Shown here one piece after another: positions 54,033 through 62,979 of a stretch of 64,000 nucleotides of DNA. Source of the stretch: Pseudomonas sp. GV085 (GTDB taxonomy: Bacteria; Pseudomonadota; Gammaproteobacteria; Pseudomonadales; Pseudomonadaceae); contig NZ_QAOV01000015.1 in assembly GCF_003050925.1 (NCBI RefSeq), positions 62,001 through 126,000 on the forward strand, read 5' to 3'. A program made the translations under genes and the position numbers. Each line of letters opens with the position of its first letter. The stretch's first letter is position 1. Below the pieces are notes generated by a model. It did no database searches, was not told the DNA's origin, and saw only the letters and a list, made by a program, of their open reading frames with translations.

Positions 54033-54445
54033 CGATTGATTTTGCACGCAGGTACTCCAGCCCAAATTTCTTTTTCTCCAACGTCGTTCAAAACAACTGC
54101 ACCTGCACCAATAGTTGCGCCGTCAGCGATTGTTACATTGCCAAGTATTATCGCTCCCGCACCAATGTAGATGTTGTTTCCTATAATAGGCACATCTGCG
54201 ATTCCGGACTTTCCACCTATGGTTACGCACTGAGAGATCGTTACGTTTCTGCCAATGATACAGTTTCTATGAATTACGACCGCCACTCCCCCATAGGCAA
54301 AAAAACTGCCTTTGCCTATTGTTGTCCTAGGATCAATTGCGCAGTTACAGATCAGCCGAATGAGCATTTTAAAAAACAGAGCTGCTCCTGGAACACCTTT
54401 GTGATGTAGCTTGTTGCCTATTCTATAGAGCTGCGTGGCTATCAT
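54029..54445 (-). CDS. Serine acetyltransferase-like hexapeptide transferase
   Basis: A 138-residue left-handed beta-helix protein with hexapeptide repeats (IGRNVTISQCVTIGG, IGNNIYIGAGAIILGNVTIADG, IGAGAVVLNDV) and the C-terminal AGVPACKI. It belongs to the CysE-like group used in polysaccharide O-acetylation. It overlaps both neighbours and shares their low GC. Confidence 0.85.
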   Translation of the reverse strand: MIATQLYRIGNKLHHKGVPGAALFFKMLIRLICNCAIDPRTTIGKGSFFAYGGVAVVIHRNCIIGRNVTISQCVTIGGKSGIADVPIIGNNIYIGAGAIILGNVTIADGATIGAGAVVLNDVGEKEIWAGVPACKINR

Positions 54446-55634
54446 TGATTGAATTCGCGTAGTGTCTGGTTTTGTTTAGGCGGTAGATACTAAGTATTGT
54501 GGTTGTTAGGCATATATATGTAAAGGCATGATTTATAGGTTTCCAAATAAGTATCATCGTGATAATGAAAAAAAACGTCGATGTTACGATGTTGATTTTT
54601 AGTAGGTGTCTGCTTTTTTCCCTGCAAGTCAATATGTTTGCATCGATAAGGCCCTGTGTGCTCAAAGTATTTTGCAAGATGATTAGGAGGAATGTAAGTG
54701 ATACGCTGGTAAACGATAGTGTCTCCGGTAGTCTCAAAATTATAATCGTACCAATAGCCAGGCAAACTGTCGAAGTTAGAATGTTGCTGAGGCTTATCTG
54801 GCGGCGCATAAGTGCTATATGGGTTGTAAGAGTTTCGGGAAGATCCACAATCTTAGCAAGCTTCGGTAGTTGATTTAGCGATATGGCTCGCGGAATCAGT
54901 AATGCAATCCCCATAGTGGAAATAAATAGCGAAAATATGCCAACAAAAGCCTCGCTCTCAAAAATGGCAGCAAGTGGAATAAGGCTTAGGGATACACCGC
55001 CACTTAAGAAGTTCGCGAGGCCAAACTCAAGCCCCTTAAACTCGTACCCTAAATTAGGTCTATCTGCATTACTGCCTCTTTGAATGAGGATGAATGCCGT
55101 TAACCCTGCGGCCATCATTGAAAATGCTAGCCACACTGATGCCGCTTCAGCTGAAACCATTAAAATAGTGCAAATGGAAAGACCTATTACAGCAACGTCC
55201 ATCGCAATTGCTTTACGGTATACCCTTAATGCTATCAGGTAGTGGCGTGGTATTTGATAGAACGTCCAGGCAGTGGCCCAGTATATTATCTGGATTCCCT
55301 CTTCGATCATATTAAGTAGCACGCCAATGATCAGGATTCCACTGGCGCATACTAAAAGAGTGGAAAACCCCATTATGCTTAAGCTGTTAAACACCTCTAC
55401 GCGGTCTTTTTTTGTTTCTGCTTTCGCTACCCGCACCAGCACCAATGATGACCATCCAATAGCTGTGAAGAAACCAACTATTTGAGCGATTGATTGCCAC
55501 GATGCGATGGTGCCTAAGGTTCCTAAGTCGTAAATATATTGTATGAGGAAAAAAATAAGAACCTTATAAGCACCCGGCATGCCCGTGGCTACCAACGCCT
55601 CAAGTTTTTGCAGATGGCCACTATTGAGTCTCAC
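54423..55634 (-). CDS. wzx: Wzx-type flippase (MATE/MOP superfamily)
   Basis: A 403-residue protein with about 12 hydrophobic segments and the polysaccharide transporter layout (GAYKVLIFFLIQYIYDLGTLG, LANFLSGGVSLSLIPL, FVGIFSLFISTMGIALLIPRAI). It would move the undecaprenyl-linked repeat unit across the inner membrane. Sequence identity in this family is low, so the call relies on topology and place. AT-rich, starts 2 bases after the wecC stop. Confidence 0.78.
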   Translation of the reverse strand: MRLNSGHLQKLEALVATGMPGAYKVLIFFLIQYIYDLGTLGTIASWQSIAQIVGFFTAIGWSSLVLVRVAKAETKKDRVEVFNSLSIMGFSTLLVCASGILIIGVLLNMIEEGIQIIYWATAWTFYQIPRHYLIALRVYRKAIAMDVAVIGLSICTILMVSAEAASVWLAFSMMAAGLTAFILIQRGSNADRPNLGYEFKGLEFGLANFLSGGVSLSLIPLAAIFESEAFVGIFSLFISTMGIALLIPRAISLNQLPKLAKIVDLPETLTTHIALMRRQISLSNILTSTVCLAIGTIIILRLPETLSFTSVSLTFLLIILQNTLSTQGLIDANILTCREKSRHLLKINIVTSTFFFIITMILIWKPINHAFTYICLTTTILSIYRLNKTRHYANSINDSHAAL

Positions 55635-55636
55635 AA

Positions 55637-56896
55637 TTACCTCAGGATGCCGCGGGTATCGACATGGACTTTATCGAGTGTTTTTGACATATCTTTGAAT
55701 TCCTTATGGTCCACTAGTAGTACCAGTACATCTGCTTCATTCATGGCGCTTTGAATGCTGGTAAGACTAATTTTTTCATTTAGACTATTTGGTAGTTCCA
55801 TAATATTTGGCTCAACCGCAAGTACCGGGCCTGGGTGGATAGCAATAATTCGTTGGGTGATTTCAATCGCAGGACTTTCCCGCAAATCATCAATATCCGC
55901 CTTGAACGCCAAACCAAAGCAAGCAATTGTCACTTCCCGTGCAGTCTTATCCGGGTTGGCTTGCAAAAACTCGGCGACCGCTAGTTTGACCTTGTCGATC
56001 ACCCAAAGTGGCTTGCTGTCATTCACTTCACGCGCGGTACGAATCAGTCGTGCCTGTTCCGGTGTTTTGCTGACGATAAACCAGGGATCAACAGCAATAC
56101 AGTGTCCGCCAACGCCTGGGCCGGGTTGCAGGATATTGACCCTTGGGTGGCGGTTGGCCAGGCGGATCAGTTCCCAAACGTTGATATCCAGCTTGTCGCA
56201 AATCATCGAGAGTTCGTTGGCGAAGGCGATGCTCACATCGCGAGAGCTGTTCTCGGTGAGTTTGCACATTTCCGCAGTGCGAGCGTTGGTGACGATACAT
56301 TCGCCCTGGACGAAGATCTTGTAAAGGCTGATGGCCAATGCGGAGCACTTCGGTGTCATGCCACCGATAACACGGTCGTTTTGCACCAGTTCGTGCAGCA
56401 CATGGCCGGGCAGTACGCGTTCCGGGCAGTGGGCAATGCGGATGTCGGAGCTTTCACCGTGGGTTTGCGGAAAACTCAGGTCTGGACGGGCTTCGGCGAG
56501 CCAGGCGGCCATCTGTTCGGTGGCGCCGACCGGGGAGGTCGATTCAAGAATGACCAGGTCGCCTTTCTTCAACACCGGGGCAATGCTTTTACTGGCCGAT
56601 TCGATGTAGGTCAGGTCCGGTTCATGGTCGCCCTTGAACGGAGTGGGTACGGCAATCAGAAAAGCATCGGCGGGTTCCGGCAGGGTGGTGGCGCGCAGGT
56701 AGCCTTCGGTCACGGCAGCATGCACGACCATGTCCAAGTCTGGTTCAACGATATGAATCTGACCGCGATTGATGATATCAACTGCGTTTTGATTAACGTC
56801 GACACCGATCACTTGTTTTTTACGCGAAGCGAAGACAGCCGCAGTGGGCAAGCCGATATACCCGAGACCAACGACGGAGATGGTGTTGAAAGGCAT
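55637..56896 (-). CDS. wecC: UDP-N-acetyl-D-mannosamine dehydrogenase
   Basis: A 419-residue UDP-sugar dehydrogenase: NAD motif VVGLGYIGLPTAAVFA, ESTSPVGATEQM, the catalytic region CKLTENSSRDVSIAFANELSM, and GPGVGGHCIAVDPWF with the active cysteine. The pattern is that of WecC rather than UDP-glucose dehydrogenase. With WecB it makes UDP-ManNAcA from UDP-GlcNAc. It lies 88 bases downstream of wecB. Confidence 0.93.
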   Translation of the reverse strand: MPFNTISVVGLGYIGLPTAAVFASRKKQVIGVDVNQNAVDIINRGQIHIVEPDLDMVVHAAVTEGYLRATTLPEPADAFLIAVPTPFKGDHEPDLTYIESASKSIAPVLKKGDLVILESTSPVGATEQMAAWLAEARPDLSFPQTHGESSDIRIAHCPERVLPGHVLHELVQNDRVIGGMTPKCSALAISLYKIFVQGECIVTNARTAEMCKLTENSSRDVSIAFANELSMICDKLDINVWELIRLANRHPRVNILQPGPGVGGHCIAVDPWFIVSKTPEQARLIRTAREVNDSKPLWVIDKVKLAVAEFLQANPDKTAREVTIACFGLAFKADIDDLRESPAIEITQRIIAIHPGPVLAVEPNIMELPNSLNEKISLTSIQSAMNEADVLVLLVDHKEFKDMSKTLDKVHVDTRGILR

Positions 56897-56984
56897 GGTG
56901 CGTCCTTGAATGGTGATGTGTAGATACGTTGTTCAAGCGAGCTAACAGCCGAGCAAAGCCACGGCTGTTAAGTAAGGGAGGGGG

Positions 56985-58103
56985 TTAACGAGCGAGCAGC
57001 GCCTCGATGATGCGCTGGCAGGCTTTACCGTCGCCGTAAGGGTTATGGGCGTAACTCATGGTGCGGTAGGCGACCGTATCGGTGAGCAAGCGGTTCAGTT
57101 CGCGAGCGATATCGGCGGTTTCGGTGCCGACCAGTTTCACCGTGCCTGCGGCAACGGCCTCTGGCCGTTCTGTTGTGTCGCGCATCACCAGCACGGGTTT
57201 GCCCAGTGACGGCGCTTCCTCCTGGATGCCTCCGGAGTCGGTCAAGATGATATGCGCGCGGCTCATCATGTGGACGAAAGGCAGGTAGTCCAGGGGCTCG
57301 ATCAGGTAGATGTTGTGAATGCCGGTCAGGAGTCGATTGACCGGCTCGCGCACATTGGGATTGAGGTGCACGGGATAGACGATATCCACCTCTGGATGTT
57401 GCTGGGCAACCTCCATCAACGCCTGACAGATGCGTTCGAAGCCGTCACCGAAACTTTCCCGGCGATGGCCTGTCACGAGGATCAGTTTTCGAGCTGGGTT
57501 TAGGAAGGCCGCCGGTGCGGAGGCTTGGGCAAGCAGTGCCTGGTCTTGATCGAGACGTTTGACGACATCCAGCAGGGCATCGATCACTGTGTTGCCCGTG
57601 ACGACGATCGTGTCTGGATTAACGCCTTCGCGTAGCAGATTGGCTTGTGACGTTTCGGTTGGCGCGAAGTGCAGGTTGGCCAACGCCCCCGTGAGTTTAC
57701 GATTGCCTTCTTCCGGCCACGGCGAGTAGAGGTTACCCGTGCGCAAACCGGCTTCGACGTGCGCAACCGGAATCTGCTGGTAGTAGGCCGCGAGGCTGGC
57801 AGCAAAGGTGGTGGCGGTATCTCCGTGAACCAGCACGATATCGGGTTTGAATTCTGCCAGGACTGTCTTCAGCCCTTGCAGGATCGCGCTGGTGACATCG
57901 GTCAGGTCCTGGCCGGGTTTCATGATGTTCAGGTCGAAGTCCGGCTCAATGGCAAACAACCCAAGCACTTGATCGAGCATTTCACGGTGTTGGCCGGTGA
58001 CGCAGACTTTCGCCTCAAAGCGTTCATCTGCCGCCAGTGCCAATGCAAGTGGAGCCATTTTAATGGCCTCGGGACGGGTACCAAAAATGCAGAGGGTCTT
58101 CAT
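56985..58103 (-). CDS. wecB: UDP-N-acetylglucosamine 2-epimerase (non-hydrolysing)
   Basis: A 372-residue enzyme: MKTLCIFGTRPEAIKMAP, HVEAGLRTGNLYSPWPEE, TGHRRESFGDGFERIC, and SGGIQEEAPSLGKPVLVMRDTTERPE. It converts UDP-GlcNAc to UDP-ManNAc. The start at 58103 gives the standard N terminus; ATG at 58115 would add four residues. The 344 bases upstream carry the ops element, so this is the first gene of the putative RfaH-dependent segment. Confidence 0.95.
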   Translation of the reverse strand: MKTLCIFGTRPEAIKMAPLALALAADERFEAKVCVTGQHREMLDQVLGLFAIEPDFDLNIMKPGQDLTDVTSAILQGLKTVLAEFKPDIVLVHGDTATTFAASLAAYYQQIPVAHVEAGLRTGNLYSPWPEEGNRKLTGALANLHFAPTETSQANLLREGVNPDTIVVTGNTVIDALLDVVKRLDQDQALLAQASAPAAFLNPARKLILVTGHRRESFGDGFERICQALMEVAQQHPEVDIVYPVHLNPNVREPVNRLLTGIHNIYLIEPLDYLPFVHMMSRAHIILTDSGGIQEEAPSLGKPVLVMRDTTERPEAVAAGTVKLVGTETADIARELNRLLTDTVAYRTMSYAHNPYGDGKACQRIIEALLAR

Positions 58104-58280
58104 AGGGCGATCCATTGCTATGTTCGTAGCTGAAGGTAGAGGGATGTTTGGACTGACTAACAAATGTCGTTTCAGATCGATGCTGTATAAAACAACTGTG
58201 ACCCAACCTTTGTTGACCAAGAGAAATGCGCCGAATTAACGGAAAACCTTCGACGTGGGGCAGCACGAATTTGATTTTTG

Positions 58281-58293
58281 CCACGCTACCGCC
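58281..58293 (-). promoter_or_regulatory. ops element (RfaH recruitment site) upstream of wecB
   Basis: Read on the minus strand the sequence is GGCGGTAGCGTGG, identical over 12 bases to the E. coli ops core GGCGGTAGCGTG. It is oriented with wecB and lies 178 bases before its start codon, in an untranslated leader, the correct place for RfaH loading onto paused RNA polymerase. An rfaH gene is in the same cluster. Confidence 0.85.
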
Positions 58294-58384
58294 CCAGGAT
58301 TAATTGCCAGTCCCTGAGAGCGTCATTATTTATTAATATGTCTGCATCTCTTTTCAGCTGCAGGTAGCAAGGTGGAGTTGATAT

Positions 58385-58422
58385 GGCTAACACTACCGCC
58401 ATGCAATTCTGCTCGGCGGTAG
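58385..58422 (-). promoter_or_regulatory. ops-like sequence in a hairpin after wzc
   Basis: GGCGGTAGTGTTAGCC on the minus strand (58400 to 58385) shares the first 8 bases and GT of ops. Upstream CTACCGCC (minus strand 58422-58415) pairs with GGCGGTAG, an 8-bp stem with a 14-base loop. No T tract follows, so it is not a standard terminator. Confidence 0.5.
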
Positions 58423-58447
58423 CAGGGTGTCGACAACTGTTAGTTAA

Positions 58448-60673
58448 CTAAACGCTCTCTGACTTATATTCGTAGTTGTAATAACCGTAGTCGCTATAGC
58501 CATATTTGGAGGAGGCGCGTTTTTCAACGCCATTGAAAATGGCGCCTTTCAAATCAATGCCATTTTGAGCAAAGCGACGCATGGTTAATTCAATTTCACG
58601 AACCGGGTTAAGTGCAAAGCGCGTCACAATCAAGCTGGTGCCCGACTGGCGGCCGACAATCGCCGCATCTGTCACTGCCAGCAACGGCGGGGTATCCAGA
58701 ATCACCAGGTCGTACTGGGCGCTGACTTGATCCAGAAAGGCACTGAAGTTCGCGTGCATTAGCAGTTCTGAAGGGTTGGGCGGTATTTGTCCACGGCCGA
58801 TAACGTCAAGGTGCTCGAATTCAGTTTTATTGATCGCGGTTGCCAGGTCGCAGCGTTTGACGAGCAAATCCGACAGCCCGTTTTCAGCAGGTGTTCCGAA
58901 TACTTTATGCAAATACCCTTTGCGCATATCCACGTCGATCAGCAATACACGCTGTCCGGTCTGAGCGATGACGGCAGCGAGGTTGGCGGAAACGAACGTT
59001 TTACCAACCTTGGGGCTCGGGCCGGAGATCATCAGGCGATTATTGCTGGCTTCGAGCATGGCGAAGTGCAGACTGGTGCGCAGGCTGCGCAACCCTTCTA
59101 TGGCCAGGTCGGTGGGGTGACTGCTAGCCAGTATAGAGGCGACTTTGTTTGCGCGGCCCCGGTTACCACGAGGGAGTTTGCCTTCTTCACTTTTCTGCAG
59201 CGTGCTGAAAGGAATGGCTGCATACACCGGTAACCCCAACTGTTCAATTTGATCCGGATTTTCCACGCCGCGGTTAAGGGCTTTGCGAAAAAGCACCATT
59301 GCAATAGCCAGGGTAGCGCCGAACAAGGTGGCGATGAGTACGATTAGGGGTTTCTTGGGTTTAACGGGCTTGCGCAGATCCACATCGGCAGTATCGATCA
59401 AGCGCACGTTGCCCACGGTGCCAGCACGCATCACATCCAGTTCCTGGGATTTATTCAGGAGCTGGGTATAGATTTCGGTGCTGACTTTTACATCGCGGGT
59501 GAGGCTAAGCAGTTCTTGCTGTGTTGAAGGCAGGCCCTCGACTTTTTTGGCCAAACCATTCTGCTTGGCTGTCAGCTCACCTAATTGGCTGAGCAAGGCC
59601 TGATAGGCGGGATGCTGACGGGTAAACTTGCGATCCATTTCCGCTTGCTGCATTTTCAATTCGGAGATGCTGGTATCAAGCGCCACGATCTGATCGAGAA
59701 TGGCTTTGGCTTCCAGGCTGATATCGATAGATTTACTACGAATTTGATACTTGTTCAGGGCGTTTTCGGCTTTTTCCAGATCTTTACGGACCTGAGGCAG
59801 CTGATCTTTTAGGAACTCCAGGCTTTGAGCGGCTTCGGCCGACGTCCGCTCAACATTTTGCCGTACATAGAGCTTGGCGATTTCATTGAGGATTTGTATG
59901 GCCTCAGCCGGGACCGTGCTCTCAAGAGCAAGACCGATCATGCCGGATTCTTTTCCGCGTTCTGATACATCAAGTACCTTTTGGTACTTCAAGATACTGG
60001 TCAGGCGTGGGTCACGTACAATGCTGAACGTTGTACCCGGATTCGCTTGCAACACTTCGACCTGCAGTTTAATGCCATCTTGGCCATAGGCTTGGCCTAC
60101 TTGGCTTTGAACCAGAACATTGTCGTCTTCATCCAGCAACGTAAAGTGATCGTTTTCACCGGTGACCAACGTGAGCGTCTTACTCAGGAGCTCTTGAGGG
60201 AGTTCGAGCTGAAATATTTTCAGGCGTTCGCCACCCCAGGCAAAACTGTTCATGCCAAGCCATGGCGTCGCAACCGTGTTAACAGTGTCTGGTTTGAACC
60301 GGCGAGCAATAAATTCGCCGATCACCGGAAAATGGTTCGGCTCGACAGTGATATCGAGCGATAGATTGTCGACAACCTTGCCGATGATGGCGCGCGACTT
60401 GATTAATTCAATTTCTGTGGTTGAAGGCGACTCTTTACCCAACATGCTGTTGATATCGGAGAAGCCGAGCATGTCATTTTTTTTGGCCTCCACCTGTATC
60501 AGGGCAGTTGCCTGGTAAACCGGTGTGGCTAACACCGCATAGACCGTTCCAACGGCCATGGAGGCAGCAGTGATCCCGGCAATCAACCATTTATGATCGA
60601 CCAGTGTCCCGAGTAGGCCCATCAAGTCGATTTCATCATCGTCATGAGAGGTTAATGCTGGAGTTTGCTGCAT
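58448..60673 (-). CDS. wzc: Wzc, polysaccharide co-polymerase and BY-kinase
   Basis: A 741-residue fusion of the proteobacterial type. Transmembrane segments at about 33-53 and 435-455 flank the periplasmic Wzz/PCP domain with coiled coils. The cytoplasmic C-terminal BY-kinase has Walker A GPSPKVGKT (about residue 550), Walker A' LLIDVDMRKG, Walker B LVILDTPPL, and a tyrosine-rich tail with seven tyrosines (KYGYSDYGYYNYEYKSE), the autophosphorylation cluster. It controls chain length with Wzb as phosphatase. It lies 37 bases after wzb. Confidence 0.93.
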   Translation of the reverse strand: MQQTPALTSHDDDEIDLMGLLGTLVDHKWLIAGITAASMAVGTVYAVLATPVYQATALIQVEAKKNDMLGFSDINSMLGKESPSTTEIELIKSRAIIGKVVDNLSLDITVEPNHFPVIGEFIARRFKPDTVNTVATPWLGMNSFAWGGERLKIFQLELPQELLSKTLTLVTGENDHFTLLDEDDNVLVQSQVGQAYGQDGIKLQVEVLQANPGTTFSIVRDPRLTSILKYQKVLDVSERGKESGMIGLALESTVPAEAIQILNEIAKLYVRQNVERTSAEAAQSLEFLKDQLPQVRKDLEKAENALNKYQIRSKSIDISLEAKAILDQIVALDTSISELKMQQAEMDRKFTRQHPAYQALLSQLGELTAKQNGLAKKVEGLPSTQQELLSLTRDVKVSTEIYTQLLNKSQELDVMRAGTVGNVRLIDTADVDLRKPVKPKKPLIVLIATLFGATLAIAMVLFRKALNRGVENPDQIEQLGLPVYAAIPFSTLQKSEEGKLPRGNRGRANKVASILASSHPTDLAIEGLRSLRTSLHFAMLEASNNRLMISGPSPKVGKTFVSANLAAVIAQTGQRVLLIDVDMRKGYLHKVFGTPAENGLSDLLVKRCDLATAINKTEFEHLDVIGRGQIPPNPSELLMHANFSAFLDQVSAQYDLVILDTPPLLAVTDAAIVGRQSGTSLIVTRFALNPVREIELTMRRFAQNGIDLKGAIFNGVEKRASSKYGYSDYGYYNYEYKSESV

Positions 60674-60710
60674 AAGTGGGTTCTTTTTTAACAGGTATTC
60701 GAGGAGTGGT

Positions 60711-61151
60711 TTAGCGTGCGAGACGCCTTGCCCAGGCGGTTACTGCTTCTTCAATCAACGCATATGCATGCACAAAAGCCGGCTTGCCTTGACGGTAGGG
60801 GTCGCTGATTTCGCGGTTTTCCTGCCACTTGCCCAGCAAGAAGACCTTCCCTCGCGCTTCAGGCGCGATCTTGAGAACGCGGTCTATGTGCGACTGCTCC
60901 ATCACAAGGATCAGATCTGATTCGCTGATGGTGGCAGCGGTCAGTTGATTGGCTTTGTGCTCTTTTGGCAGATGGCCATGCTCTTCCAGGACGATCCGGG
61001 CGGTGGGCTCGATAGGGTGGTCTTGTAGCGCGCCAAGACCCGCGGAGCTGACTTCGATGTCGGACCGGACCAGTGCTTCACGCAACAAATGTTCTGCTGT
61101 AGGGCTTCGGCAAATGTTGCCAATGCAAACGATGAGAATCTTGTTAAACAA
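60711..61151 (-). CDS. wzb: Wzb, low-molecular-weight protein tyrosine phosphatase
   Basis: A 146-residue LMW-PTP with the P-loop VCIGNICRSP (Cys9, Arg15) near the N terminus and the general-acid motif SDPYRQG. It dephosphorylates the Wzc tail. The start is taken as TTG at 61151 ((M)FNKILIVC) because GGGAGG lies 5 bases before it; the longer frame to 61193 adds an unusual His-rich stretch and would contain this ribosome site. Confidence 0.9.
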   Translation of the reverse strand: MFNKILIVCIGNICRSPTAEHLLREALVRSDIEVSSAGLGALQDHPIEPTARIVLEEHGHLPKEHKANQLTAATISESDLILVMEQSHIDRVLKIAPEARGKVFLLGKWQENREISDPYRQGKPAFVHAYALIEEAVTAWARRLAR

Positions 61152-61654
61152 GGCAACCTCCCTGGAAATTCCACACTTGCGGTGATGGTGCAATTGGAAA
61201 GACTGAAATTCTGTTTTTCTTCAATGGCACTTTTGTGACGGCTTGCAGCTATTGGGTGTGTGCCTCTTTCCGTGAGGAATTACCGTACTGGATGAAACTT
61301 TTCACTGCGAAGACCCTGGTCTGCTGGAATCTCGACTTGGAGCGTGCTTGACAGTTGCTGTGCTAAAAATCATAACTGGCAACCCACGACAAACTCAACC
61401 ATTAAATGCCACGTGATTATTGAGTGCGCACGGAAAAAAAATATCAATATATAAAGTCAGATATTAAATAACATCACTAACTCTTAAAATAACATTGCTG
61501 GGTATTGCCGGACAAATTCTAACGTTTTAGGCTTTTTTGTGTTGTGCAGTATTGGGCTGTGTTAAATAGCGTGAGGTGCGGTTTGACGATTATTGTAGGG
61601 GATTGCTTTGGGTAAAGCGTTCTCCAGCATTCGTCTATCGCCAATAAGTTTCGC
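61152..61654. other. Divergent regulatory region between wzb and rfaH
   Basis: About 500 bases without a supported gene. The part 61420-61520 is very AT-rich (several A/T runs, AAATATCAATATATAAAG) and probably contains promoters for the exopolysaccharide operon and rfaH. Confidence 0.55.
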
Positions 61655-61807
61655 ATGTTTTTAAAGGGCGCAGTTTCCATGATCGGCCAATTCCGTTTTT
61701 CAGGTGCGTTTCCATCCTTGGGAGAAATCCGTCGCAAGGTCGAGGAGAAAACCACGGAGCTATTTGGCCACATAGGCGTAGAAGGGGTTGATTGTGTCCA
61801 TCCATAG
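61655..61807 (+). CDS. Possible small leader ORF overlapping the rfaH start
   Basis: A 50-codon frame starting ATG at 61655, MFLKGAVSMIGQFRFSGAF..., with core-like codon use and a mixed-charge helix (GEIRRKVEEKTTELFGHIG). It ends 14 bases inside rfaH in another frame, so it could couple translation. Ribosome site is weak; AAAGGG precedes the internal Met9 (61679) by about 10 bases. No homologue recognised. Confidence 0.3.
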   Translation: MFLKGAVSMIGQFRFSGAFPSLGEIRRKVEEKTTELFGHIGVEGVDCVHP

Positions 61808-62330
61808 TGCTTCGGCAGTTCAAGCGACCTTGCCTGAGAGTCTCACTGCCAGCGCCTGGTATTTGGTTCAATGCAAGGCGAACCAGGACGAGCGTGCAGA
61901 GATCAATCTGGATAACCAGGGGTATACCTGTTTTCGCCCTACGCACCGGCGCGAACGTGATTTACAGGGGCGCAGGAAGATTGTTCGCGAATCGCTGTTT
62001 CCGGGTTATCTGTTTATCCAGCTCGGCTCAGGTGAGAGCTGGGCGCCTTTGCGTTCTACCCGCGGTGTATTGCGAATTGTCAGTTTTGGAGGCAAGCCGC
62101 TGCCCGTAGGTAATGACTTGATCGCCCGACTTCATGAGCATGATAGCGGAGCCCCTGTGGAGGCTCGGTTTGCCTGTGGCGAGAGGGTGCGTATCAATGA
62201 GGGGCCTTTTGCCGATGTGGAAGCGATCTTCCTGGCGATGGAGGGAGAGCAGCGAGTGTTGCTCCTGATGACACTGCTGCAACGTGAGCAAAGAGTCAGC
62301 GTCCCCCTGGTTGATATCAGTAAGCATTGA
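61794..62330 (+). CDS. rfaH: RfaH, NusG-like transcription antiterminator
   Basis: A 178-residue NusG paralogue. N-terminal NGN domain: ASAWYLVQCKANQDERAEINLDNQGY, RRKIVRESLFPGYLFIQL; C-terminal KOW-type domain: CGERVRINEGPFADVEAIF and RVSVPL. RfaH binds RNA polymerase paused at ops and suppresses termination in long operons for surface polysaccharides. GTG at 61794 is chosen because GAAGGGG ends 6 bases before it, while the in-frame TTG at 61788 directly abuts that site. The cluster has a matching ops site. Confidence 0.9.
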   Translation: MSIHSASAVQATLPESLTASAWYLVQCKANQDERAEINLDNQGYTCFRPTHRRERDLQGRRKIVRESLFPGYLFIQLGSGESWAPLRSTRGVLRIVSFGGKPLPVGNDLIARLHEHDSGAPVEARFACGERVRINEGPFADVEAIFLAMEGEQRVLLLMTLLQREQRVSVPLVDISKH

Positions 62331-62394
62331 CACGGCGCATTGCTCCCGGTCAGCTAATCAAGGAGCAGATACCATTCTGGCAACAGGGTCAGTT

Positions 62395-62519
62395 GCTCTC
62401 GTCTTCGTCCCCCCCCCCAGTAGGCATTAAGCATTTTTCGCAGCGCCGGGAAGGTAGCGGTCTCAGTCAGGGCCGCATCTTTACGGCGTAGCTGGCGTTC
62501 TAGCTCGCGAACAGGTTTA
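62395..62519 (-). pseudogene. Relic of an IS3-type transposase OrfA C-terminal end
   Basis: On the minus strand from 62519: KPVRELERQLRRKDAALTET, then ATFPALRKMLNAYWG, which follows the end of IS3-family OrfA proteins (ELRRKDKALAE...LRKKLNA.WG). An in-frame TGA precedes it and the end runs into a tract of ten C (62409-62418), so it is decayed. Confidence 0.7.
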
Positions 62520-62595
62520 TGTCGTCACGCGATTGCCCGGTATCCATTTTTTTTGGTACTTCACGGAATCCCGGGGAGCACATATAACGAAATAT

Positions 62596-62699
62596 CTGTA
62601 GGAGCTGCCGGAGGCTGCGATCTTTTGATCTTGCTTTTGCGATCTGGAGATTGCTGAAGATCAAGATCAAAAGATCGCAGCCTTCGGCAGCTCCTACAG
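62596..62699. repeat. REPIN of the GTAGGAGCTGCCGGAGGCTGC family
   Basis: CTGTAGGAGCTGCCGGAGGC at the left and its complement ending GCAGCTCCTACAG at 62699; both arms continue with GCGATCTTTTGATCTTG and its inverse. A third REP family in this window. Confidence 0.9.
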
Positions 62700-62979
62700 G
62701 GGAGCGCGTGCACCACCGAACAACGAGGTCGAGCGTTAGCTCGTCTTGCGGTGTTGTTGCGGTGCGCGCGCCCTCACGCCGAACGTCAGGGGCAAGAGCC
62801 CTTGGTTACTTAGGGGTGGGCGGCGTTCCGTTCTTCCAAGTGACCCGCCACAAGGGCTGAACCATAGGTGGCCGTTACCGCGGCAATGAATATGTACGCC
62901 AGGAAGAAAATGCTTGGCCGTAAGGTCGCCATCGCTGGCAGGCCAGCTTCTACAGGTATCGGTATTCCCCGGGATTGCG

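Larger units (their letters stand above)
58104..58447. other. Gap between wzc and wecB holding RfaH-type elements
   Basis: 344 bases without a gene. It contains a perfect ops core (58281-58293), a second ops-like sequence in a hairpin (58385-58422), and otherwise AT-rich leader sequence. Confidence 0.7.

Noticed and set aside
56102..56923. 273-codon + strand frame over wecC
   Set aside because: Antisense to wecC, which carries all dehydrogenase motifs.
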